Positions 56,387 through 63,539 of a stretch of DNA of 63,539 nucleotides are shown here, piece after piece (the stretch's first letter is position 1; every line of letters begins with the position of its first letter). The position numbers and the translations under genes were made by a program. Where the stretch lies: the IMG/VR virus record IMGVR_UViG_3300043827_000408, positions 1 to 63,539 of that record; one strand, given 5' to 3'. The notes beneath the pieces are model-generated. The model ran no database searches and had not been told where the DNA came from. It saw only the letters and a list, made by a program, of their open reading frames with translations. The DNA comes from a virus.

Positions 56387-58061
56387 TCTTAGCTTTTTTA
56401 ATATTTATTTTTGGAGATTCTGTTGCTCCAGAATTTTTATTATTTTCCAAATCTGGTTCTGGTGGATTTTCTCCCAAATCATTATTAGATTGATTTTTTC
56501 CAACCGCGATTTCATTTTGAACATCTAATGGAACACCAACACCTGTTTCATTTTCTTCTTCCATTTCTCGAGTCATTTCTTCAATTTCTTCTTCTGTCAT
56601 TCTCAAGACTTTACGTTTAACATAATCTCTAGAGTAATAAGTTCCAATATAAGGTTCAATTGCAACCATTAAATTTAATCTTTCGTTCATCAATTCGGTT
56701 TCTTTTAATTCAGAAAAATGATTGTCGTACAAATAATCAAATTGAATATGCTCTGCCATTTTTTCCCAGTCTTCTGGGGTGACAATATTTTTCAAAATTA
56801 ATTGAGTTTTTAGCATATCAATGAAAATATTACTAAATCTTTTTCTCATTCTTCCGACAAATTTTGAAAACATTAATTCATCACGAAGAATTTCTGAAGA
56901 ACGACCAAGATTAAATCCACTCTCACTTGCAAGTCTACTATCGGGAATATTCAATGATCTGAAAAGTTTTTTTTGAAAATATTCAATGTCTTGAAGTTCT
57001 CCTAAATTTTGTCCTCCAGGAAGAGTTCCAATTTCAGTTCCTCTTCCACCTTCCCGACGAGGAAGCCAAAAATCTTCCAACATACTTACAAATTTTTTAT
57101 CATCTTTAACTTCTCCAGTATGAGCATCGTAATGCATTCGATTGCGGTATCTCATCATCACATCACGAAGATATTGTTCTGCTTTTACTTTTGGCAAATT
57201 TCCAACATCAATATAAAAAATTCTTTTTTCTGGTGCTCTTGAAAGTCTATAAATTACAAGAGAATCTTCAATCATACGAAGTTGATTGAGGGATTTAATA
57301 GCTTTATGTAAATATGAAAGCGTAAGATACTTATTTCGATCCACAAGTCCGGAAGAAACAAAAGTAATTGAATCTTTTGCAATTTTAATTCCCTTTCCGG
57401 TTATGGATCCATATTTTTCAACCATTCCTTTGGGATAATAAATATAAAATTCTTCAACTTCTGCATCTGCATGTTGATGTATCAAAGGATTATCTGTTCC
57501 CAAATCAATTTTCAATGTTTGCCCATGACTTTTATCCTGAGGACGAATTCTCATTAATTTTATTTTTAGTGCGTCAATATACCTGATATCTTGAATACCT
57601 TCATCAGGTTTTTTCATATCAATTACTTTATGATAATAAATTCTTCCATCAACATACCAATTTCTAAAAATTTCATGTGCTTTTTTATCAAATTGCATCA
57701 AATCTTTAATATATTTGAATTCATTGCGAATTACAGATTTTAAATTATCACTTGCATTCAAATTATCCAAATCAATTTGAATTGGACTATCGTTTAAGTC
57801 AGAAACAATAGCCTCATTTACAACATGTTCAATTGCAGTATCACATTCCGGATGCAATGCCATATCACGATATTTTTTTACAATATCAAATTCGGTTCTA
57901 AAAACTCCTTCTAAATCTACGTATTGACCATAAAATCCAGAAGACAAATAATAATCAACCCCATCCTCATCATTTGGAGGAACAGGGCTGACTACACTTT
58001 GTGATTTTTTATCATCAACATCCTCAAGAGCAAATCCAAATAATTTTTTTCCGGCAGCCAT
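56382..58061 (-). CDS. 20: Portal vertex protein gp20
   Basis: 559 aa. GVDYYLSSGFYGQYVDLEGV, MALHPECDTAIEHVVNEAIV, IRYIDALKIKLMRIRPQ, RMIEDSLVIYRLSRAPEKRI followed by FYIDVGNLPKVKAEQYLRDV, and LPGGQNLGELQDIEYFQKKL are standard cyanophage gp20. The dodecameric ring is the DNA entry channel. The C-terminus is disordered and acidic. A variant late box (GATAAATA) lies at about 58081-58088. Confidence 0.96.
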   Translation of the reverse strand: MAAGKKLFGFALEDVDDKKSQSVVSPVPPNDEDGVDYYLSSGFYGQYVDLEGVFRTEFDIVKKYRDMALHPECDTAIEHVVNEAIVSDLNDSPIQIDLDNLNASDNLKSVIRNEFKYIKDLMQFDKKAHEIFRNWYVDGRIYYHKVIDMKKPDEGIQDIRYIDALKIKLMRIRPQDKSHGQTLKIDLGTDNPLIHQHADAEVEEFYIYYPKGMVEKYGSITGKGIKIAKDSITFVSSGLVDRNKYLTLSYLHKAIKSLNQLRMIEDSLVIYRLSRAPEKRIFYIDVGNLPKVKAEQYLRDVMMRYRNRMHYDAHTGEVKDDKKFVSMLEDFWLPRREGGRGTEIGTLPGGQNLGELQDIEYFQKKLFRSLNIPDSRLASESGFNLGRSSEILRDELMFSKFVGRMRKRFSNIFIDMLKTQLILKNIVTPEDWEKMAEHIQFDYLYDNHFSELKETELMNERLNLMVAIEPYIGTYYSRDYVKRKVLRMTEEEIEEMTREMEEENETGVGVPLDVQNEIAVGKNQSNNDLGENPPEPDLENNKNSGATESPKINIKKAKI

Positions 58062-58086
58062 AGTGTAAAGTAATTTTCACTATTTA

Positions 58087-58722
58087 TCAAACAATTGAAT
58101 CGCCGCCTGTGCTATTATATGCTTCCCACCATTGAACTTGTAATGTTACTTGAAATTCTTCTACGGTGTCTGCACTATCATACGATAGTTCAATTCCAGA
58201 AACAATGCTTGGCCAACATCCATACATCTTATAACTTCTTAGAATTGGAAGTGTAGATCCACTTGCAGAAGCTGATCCTGAAGTATAAGATGCTCTTCCT
58301 AGTTGATGAACAATCCAATTTGCAAAATAATCTTGAGGTCTTATTGTACCAGAACCATCTGAAGTTTTGGTAATATAATTTGACCACTTTTCAAATGCTT
58401 CTTTTAGTTTAAAATCACCATCATTGACAACTGTAATTGTCCATGGATCAAATCTTCTATCTCCAGCCACTTTTAGCTGTCTTCCTCTAAAGGGAACAAT
58501 TACTTCTGCGATATTTGATGCTGGAAGTTGTGCTCCTTTAATTAACATTCTATATGTAGTGTCTGTTGGAATATCTCCCAACTCTGCTTTAATTGTTGAT
58601 GGAAAATCAAATTCGACTTCAAATAAATTGGGACGAGCACCTCCCTGAACCAATCGACTCTTGAATGAATCAATCGTTCTTGTATTATTAAGAATACCTG
58701 CTGTGTTTCTATCTAATGGCAT
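58087..58722 (-). CDS. 19: Tail tube protein gp19
   Basis: 211 aa. ARPNLFEVEFDFPSTIKAEL, KGAQLPASNIAEVIVPFRGR followed by QLKVAGDRRFDPWTITVVND, and VEEFQVTLQVQWWEAYNS match T4 gp19. It stacks as hexamers to form the inner tube. The stop is 25 bases before the portal gene. Confidence 0.94.
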   Translation of the reverse strand: MPLDRNTAGILNNTRTIDSFKSRLVQGGARPNLFEVEFDFPSTIKAELGDIPTDTTYRMLIKGAQLPASNIAEVIVPFRGRQLKVAGDRRFDPWTITVVNDGDFKLKEAFEKWSNYITKTSDGSGTIRPQDYFANWIVHQLGRASYTSGSASASGSTLPILRSYKMYGCWPSIVSGIELSYDSADTVEEFQVTLQVQWWEAYNSTGGDSIV

Positions 58723-58737
58723 GGGTAGTTTCTCCTA

Positions 58738-60927
58738 TTATACTGTTCCGATTACTTCCGAAAAGGAAATTCCGGTTCTGGTTGATACAAATGTTAGACC
58801 TATAAAATTAATTGATCTAGCTGGTTTGACATAAATGTCAGCAACAAATTCACTTCTATCAATAACATCTGGTGGATTATTTGTATCATCACAGATGATT
58901 TGATAATCATAAATTCCTCTTTTTGCTTTAATATCTCTCAAATAAGGTTCTATAATATTTACAAAATTAGATCGAGTACCTGCATCATTTAATTCAAATA
59001 ATTGTGCATCTGCAACATTTGCAATTGCTTTTTCAATTGTAATAAACAATCTTCGAACATTGATTCGATCAAAAGAACTTTCATAGGAAAGTCCAGTCTT
59101 ATCACCATAAAGAATAATTCCTGCTCCAGGAGAAGCAATTATTGGATTAATTCTATTTGAATAAAGACGATCTCTATGATCTTGTCCAGGATTATATGCT
59201 AATTTGATAGCATAATTTAAATTTCCTCTACTACTTCCCGCAGGAGAGAACCATGGAAATTGATTTATGTCTGTTCTTACGCACAATCCGGCAACATCAT
59301 TTGATGTTGGAATATAAACATATTTTTTATTCCACCTATCATATACGTATTGATATCCGGAATCAAAAATTGCATAAGAAGAAGATGTTAATGGAGAAAA
59401 GAATGAGAGAATATTTGATAATTGTGTTGATTGATTCGTAAGATTTACAACACTATCTCGATTTGGAGAAATGAATGTTACACAATCTTTTCTAAATTCG
59501 CAAATTGAAATTAATTTTTTAGCTTTTGCTTGCTCATCTTCTTTACTTTTATGAGCACCACCTTGGAGTAGAAAACGAATATCACTATTTACTGGATCAT
59601 TAAAATAATCATATGATGTCATTAGATCACCAAGATCACAATCAAATAATCCAATTCCAATGTAATCTTTACCACCAGTTAGTTTATATGAAATATTTCC
59701 TACAGAGTTAAAAATTATTCCCTGAGCATTTTGTCCCCAAGATCCAGCTGCTGTTGATACCGTAGTAATTCCTGCAGAAAATCCTGCTGGTTTTGCAGAA
59801 GTATTCCAATATGAATCATTTCTTGCTGGAGAAGTTCCTGCAAAAATATAATTTGAATTTTCTGCGATATAATCTTTATAATATGTTGATTTTTGTGGAG
59901 AAATTTCGGTATCCTTAGCTTTAGAAAGATTTCCAAATTTTTCTAAAATTGTTCCTACAGAACCACTAATTGATCCAGTTATATCAATTACTACTAGATT
60001 TAAAGAATCATTTTTACCAGATCTTTGAGTAACATATGCACTATCTTGTGGTTTGTTTAAAACAGATCTCCATGATAATGTAAATGGATCGGTTCCACCA
60101 TCTTCAGCAGAAGTCAAAATATTTTGAGTATCATACCAATTTTGATTTATTAAGGATCCAGTTAAAATTCCAGCATTTCCTGCTTCTGATGAAACACCAA
60201 TTACATACCCTGCTCCAGTTTTAAATTCATACAGTGAATTTTGCTGATATGAAATTGAATATTCTGTATTTCCAATTCCAGAAACATACGAAGTAATTTT
60301 TATATCAACGTGACTAACTCCAACACCAGTAATTAGTCCTTTCAGATATCCATTTGCATCTGATGTTGTACCAATTCCAATATTCACTCCACTCAATGTT
60401 TGAGTTACCGCATATCCAACTTTTATTTGATCAGAATTACTTGTTAAACTAGAAATTCCTGAAATTCTTTGATCAGCTGCATTATCAATAATACATACCT
60501 TTATATTTTCTGCCCAAAAACCAGGATTTTTTGATGCAAAATACCAATTTGAATCATTATACCTATTATTATTAAAATCCTCAAAGTTATAAATTTTTAA
60601 ACTTGATGACGATGCAACTGCAACAGCAGCATTTGAATTAACAAGATTTGATCCACCTGCTCTAACTACATCTAATTCTCCACCATATGAAAGAAAATTT
60701 GAAGCAGCATACCAAGATTCATAATGGTAGTCTGTTGTTCCAACTCCTGGTTGTCCAAAAATATCAACTAATTGTTTCTCATTTGATATTCTTTTAATTT
60801 CATTTACCGGACCTTTTTGAAATGGTGCTGCAATTCCTGCAGCAATATTTGATGTTGCATTTACACCACCTCTGGTTAAATCAACTTCTCTAACTTTTAC
60901 GCCCGGAGATGCTAACTGAATCGCCAT
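58738..60927 (-). CDS. 18: Tail sheath protein gp18
   Basis: 729 aa. IQLASPGVKVREVDLTRGGV and NEKQLVDIFGQPGVGTTDYH open it; RSGKNDSLNLVVIDITGSIS, NINQFPWFSPAGSSRG-like NQFPWFSPAGSSRGNL, ILYGDKTGLSYESSFDRINV followed by RRLFITIEKAI are typical of the sheath. Central ~200-400 is a variable insert domain. Contracts during infection. An exact late box lies upstream. Confidence 0.96.
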   Translation of the reverse strand: MAIQLASPGVKVREVDLTRGGVNATSNIAAGIAAPFQKGPVNEIKRISNEKQLVDIFGQPGVGTTDYHYESWYAASNFLSYGGELDVVRAGGSNLVNSNAAVAVASSSSLKIYNFEDFNNNRYNDSNWYFASKNPGFWAENIKVCIIDNAADQRISGISSLTSNSDQIKVGYAVTQTLSGVNIGIGTTSDANGYLKGLITGVGVSHVDIKITSYVSGIGNTEYSISYQQNSLYEFKTGAGYVIGVSSEAGNAGILTGSLINQNWYDTQNILTSAEDGGTDPFTLSWRSVLNKPQDSAYVTQRSGKNDSLNLVVIDITGSISGSVGTILEKFGNLSKAKDTEISPQKSTYYKDYIAENSNYIFAGTSPARNDSYWNTSAKPAGFSAGITTVSTAAGSWGQNAQGIIFNSVGNISYKLTGGKDYIGIGLFDCDLGDLMTSYDYFNDPVNSDIRFLLQGGAHKSKEDEQAKAKKLISICEFRKDCVTFISPNRDSVVNLTNQSTQLSNILSFFSPLTSSSYAIFDSGYQYVYDRWNKKYVYIPTSNDVAGLCVRTDINQFPWFSPAGSSRGNLNYAIKLAYNPGQDHRDRLYSNRINPIIASPGAGIILYGDKTGLSYESSFDRINVRRLFITIEKAIANVADAQLFELNDAGTRSNFVNIIEPYLRDIKAKRGIYDYQIICDDTNNPPDVIDRSEFVADIYVKPARSINFIGLTFVSTRTGISFSEVIGTV

Positions 60928-60966
60928 TCTAAACTCCCCTAGAGATTCCCTATTTTATTCTGAAAG

Positions 60967-60974
60967 TATTTATA
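60967..60974 (-). promoter_or_regulatory. Late promoter box TATAAATA
   Basis: Exact octamer in the 49-bp gap between gp17 and gp18, 40 bases before the gp18 ATG. Confidence 0.75.
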
Positions 60975-60976
60975 AA

Positions 60977-62626
60977 TTACTTATATTCCCACATGTATGA
61001 AACGTCACCATATTCATCAGTATGCCATCTATCTCCACTCTCATCAACCATTTCGCCTTCATAATCACTTCCATCTAAAATGAATCCGAATGGAGACATG
61101 TCCTGTTCAATTTGATCTCTTTGCCCATCATAAATTCTTTTGCGAACATCTTGATCAGTCATTTCTTTGAAGTAATCTTGTGCAACTAACCAAGAAAATA
61201 TAACTAAACACATTGCAAGATCATCATTACAACCTTCTTCTGCCTCGAATGATTGTTTTCTTTGAATAAAAGTTGTAAGTTCGCTAATGATGTCATAATC
61301 TTGAATTATTAATTTATCATCTTCTACTAAAATTTTTAAGTTTGAACAACCAATTTTTTTAGTTGTTGCACTCATTTTAATTCCTAGTTGAGTTTTAGTT
61401 CCAGAAAACCCTGCTCCAGCAATTTGCCCTGCTCTTCCTCTCATAGAAACCATAAGTATATTTTCATATTCTAAATCAAAATGTAAAATTGAAGCAACCT
61501 GATCACCAATATCATTGACTTCACACAGAACCCAAGCTTTATTATATGCTTTGGCAACCTCTTCTATAACGGAAGGGAAAATCATTGGTTTAATTTCATT
61601 ATTTCTATATTTTGCAACAACTGTATATGGAAATGTTGTAATGTCAAAAACTACGAATGCAGAATAATCTTTAGTAATTCCTCTAGAAACATCTACAGTA
61701 ATAATATAATCTCTTGTTAAATCTGGATTGTGATATACATCAAGTCCTCCACTTCTTTTAATAGGATCATCATATACCATTGATTTTAATTTTGATGGTG
61801 CAATCAATGTATCTACGGATCCCAAAAATTCACATTCAAATTCAACCTTAAACTGTTGTTCCGAAGTATTTGCAATTGTTTGTTCTTTCCATTTTGCATC
61901 CCTTCCTGGTACTTCTGACCAATGCACTTCTGTTGGAATATATTCATTTTTTCCTCTTTCCGCATCGTGCCAATATCTATAGAAATGATTCATGCCATGG
62001 GGCGTAGAAACCATAATTACTTTTGTATTTTGACCCGAAGAAATTGTGGGATATACTGATGCAAAAAATTGTTCTGCAATATGATTTGGAATAAATGCAA
62101 ATTCATCCAAAAAAATAATATTATAAGATCCTCCACGAATTGCTGAGGCTGATGTAGATGCTGCCATAATTTTAGATCCATTCTCAAGTTCCATGCTTCC
62201 TTTATTCCATGCTATGATGCCCTGCTGCATCCATTTAGGAAGATTTTCATATGCTAATTGCAATCTACTTAACAAGTCCCTTGCAGTTGAAGCCTTATTT
62301 GCAAGAATTGCAATATTTACATTGTCATTAAATACTGCATAATGCAACATGTATGATACTGCAGTTGTTGATTTACCAGTTTGACGTGGCATTTTACAAA
62401 TATTAAATCTATGAGCATGGAAATTTTTAATCAATTTTTCTTGAAATGGATACATTTTAAATGAAACAAGCCCATGATCAAGAGAAACAATCTTGATATA
62501 TTTTTTTGCAAAATAAACAGGATCTTGTTTACATTTCATGAATTCAATAATATTTTCTTCAGTAAACTCAATTTGAGTATTTGCTTTTTTTAGATTTGGA
62601 TTACCGAGATAAATATCTGCAGCCAT
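60977..62626 (-). CDS. 17: Terminase large subunit gp17
   Basis: 549 aa. NICKMPRQTGKSTTAVSYML is Walker A; SYNIIFLDEFAFIPNHIAEQ is Walker B; VSTPHGMNHFYRYW is the coupling motif. The nuclease domain has YIITVDVSRGITKDYSAFVV, WVLCEVNDIGDQVASIL and GCNDDLAMCLVIFSWL (three Asp/Glu). It packages DNA into the prohead through gp20. Confidence 0.96.
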   Translation of the reverse strand: MAADIYLGNPNLKKANTQIEFTEENIIEFMKCKQDPVYFAKKYIKIVSLDHGLVSFKMYPFQEKLIKNFHAHRFNICKMPRQTGKSTTAVSYMLHYAVFNDNVNIAILANKASTARDLLSRLQLAYENLPKWMQQGIIAWNKGSMELENGSKIMAASTSASAIRGGSYNIIFLDEFAFIPNHIAEQFFASVYPTISSGQNTKVIMVSTPHGMNHFYRYWHDAERGKNEYIPTEVHWSEVPGRDAKWKEQTIANTSEQQFKVEFECEFLGSVDTLIAPSKLKSMVYDDPIKRSGGLDVYHNPDLTRDYIITVDVSRGITKDYSAFVVFDITTFPYTVVAKYRNNEIKPMIFPSVIEEVAKAYNKAWVLCEVNDIGDQVASILHFDLEYENILMVSMRGRAGQIAGAGFSGTKTQLGIKMSATTKKIGCSNLKILVEDDKLIIQDYDIISELTTFIQRKQSFEAEEGCNDDLAMCLVIFSWLVAQDYFKEMTDQDVRKRIYDGQRDQIEQDMSPFGFILDGSDYEGEMVDESGDRWHTDEYGDVSYMWEYK

Positions 62627-62665
62627 AAGTTACCTACTAATCTCTTCCTAAACAATTCATTTATA

Positions 62666-63539
62666 TCAACAATTCCACTTTCTCAGAGATAATGCTTTTC
62701 TTGTTGGTCTTCCTTTTTCATCTTTCATTGGACCAGGCATTCCTGACATACGAGCACAAAAAGATTTTCTACGTTTTGCTGCTTTTGAATTTGGAGATAA
62801 CTTTGAAGGTGGTGTAGTAACTGCCATTGAAAGTTTTGAACCGGGATTTTCTTTACGATATGAATCAATTCCTTTTTGATTCAATCCCCCTTCTGGATTT
62901 TTACCTTCTTTTCTTTGCCATGCAGCAGTTTCCATAATGTCATTGATTTGTTTGAATGATAATAATTTTTGAGAAAATTCTTCCTTTGGAGTAAACATAC
63001 CAACATATCCACCCACACCTTTTTTTGCAATACTTGCAGTATTTGATATTGATGTTTCTATAGATTTTGATATATTTTTTCTTATTTTAGAATCATTTGT
63101 TTTATTTTTTACACCATTAGGTGATATTTGATTCGAAGTTGATCCAGAAGAATTTGTTGGTAATGGTGTTTGTGGTTTTGAAGATGATGGTGTTTGTGGT
63201 TTTGGAATTGTTGGTGCTGTCGCAGCAGAACGATCAATTGGTAAATTTGAAACATATGAAGATGATCCTGGACGCATAGCAAGCTTGGCTGCTTGTTGAG
63301 CAGAAGTATTTGCAGTTTGTGTTCCTGCGGTGTTTATGATACCAGATGCAGCTGCACCAACTGTTTTTTCTGTTGCACCTTTAATTGCATTTTTTGCTAT
63401 TTGAGATGCTGCCATTCTTGCAACAGATAATCCACCAGCAACTACTGGTGCAATTTCATCAATATTCATGGATTCACCAAGTTCTTGATCTTTACCTGCC
63501 ATATAATTTGCACAAGTAAGAATACCTTCTGTTGCTAAA
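62666..63539 (-). CDS. DUF6321-type phage protein, 5' end beyond window
   Basis: At least 278 aa from ATG 63502, but the frame is open to the window edge (12 more codons, LATEGILTCANY), so the gene is probably longer. An Ala/Gly-rich helical N-part (GGLSVARMAASQIAKNAIKG) is followed by a Pro/Ser linker (TIPKPQTPSSSKPQTPLPTN) and a C-terminal domain with WQRKEGKNPEGGLNQKGIDS and RRKSFCARMSGMPGPMKDEK followed by SLRKWNC, which is the DUF6321 pattern. Its place before gp17 suggests a packaging- or head-related role, but function is unknown. Confidence 0.78.
   Translation of the reverse strand, partial: LATEGILTCANYMAGKDQELGESMNIDEIAPVVAGGLSVARMAASQIAKNAIKGATEKTVGAAASGIINTAGTQTANTSAQQAAKLAMRPGSSSYVSNLPIDRSAATAPTIPKPQTPSSSKPQTPLPTNSSGSTSNQISPNGVKNKTNDSKIRKNISKSIETSISNTASIAKKGVGGYVGMFTPKEEFSQKLLSFKQINDIMETAAWQRKEGKNPEGGLNQKGIDSYRKENPGSKLSMAVTTPPSKLSPNSKAAKRRKSFCARMSGMPGPMKDEKGRPTRKALSLRKWNC

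Overview
The window is a contiguous piece of a T4-like marine cyanophage (a myovirus that probably infects Synechococcus or Prochlorococcus). The evidence is a complete T4-type replication, recombination and virion gene set together with genes typical of cyanophages: psbA (photosystem II D1), a high-light-inducible protein, MazG, a small heat-shock protein, class I ribonucleotide reductase and a tRNA cluster. The DNA is AT-rich. I find no credible protein gene on the + strand, so the whole window is read leftwards on the - strand.

Layout in transcription order (right to left). At 63.5-51.5 kb is the head and tail module: a DUF6321-type protein cut by the window edge, terminase gp17, sheath gp18, tube gp19, portal gp20, a prohead core protein, protease gp21, scaffold gp22, major capsid gp23, a 54-aa gene and a tube-fold protein. 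At 51.5-33.2 kb is the replication and recombination module: uvsY, uvsW, late sigma gp55, gp47, a DUF3110-like gene, gp46, hli, gp45, gp44, a 2OG oxygenase and a Dam methylase inserted before gp62, regA, hsp20, a nucleotidyltransferase, DNA polymerase gp43 split into two genes, a 54-aa gene, uvsX, gp41 and mazG. At 33.2-26.3 kb are phage-specific and putative virion genes, including a QueC-like ATPase, a repeat protein and a decayed pseudogene. At 26.3-18.8 kb are primase gp61, nrdA, nrdB, a nuclease and a cluster of cell-wall enzymes (C39 peptidase, GH19 lysozyme, Phage_lysozyme2-type muramidase). At 18.8-16 kb are nine tRNA genes, an L,D-transpeptidase and small genes. At 15.8-1.6 kb is an island of about 14 kb for glycan synthesis and modification, with at least ten glycosyltransferase-like genes, two FkbM methyltransferases, a prolyl-hydroxylase-like enzyme, a carbamoyltransferase and a GDP-mannose 3,5-epimerase at its head. 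At the left edge psbA is interrupted by a group I intron that carries an HNH homing endonuclease.

Control signals are unusually legible. Five - strand promoters match TTGACA-N17-TATAAT exactly or with one change, and a sixth perfect one points the other way on the + strand. Exact T4-type late boxes (TATAAATA) precede head, tail and accessory genes. Rho-independent terminators lie between blocks, and several overlap the next promoter or ribosome-binding site.

The most noteworthy items are: the glycan island preceded by a structured leader that I interpret as a candidate wcaG-type RNA; the freshly duplicated DUF616 array inside it; the split gp43 whose spacer keeps what looks like the helix-turn-helix tail of a lost mobile-element protein; an 80-aa protein that copies the cleavage-site region of gp23; compact terminator/promoter and terminator/Shine-Dalgarno elements; and the plus-strand promoter facing uvsW. 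All function assignments come from reading the protein sequences; no database search was run.
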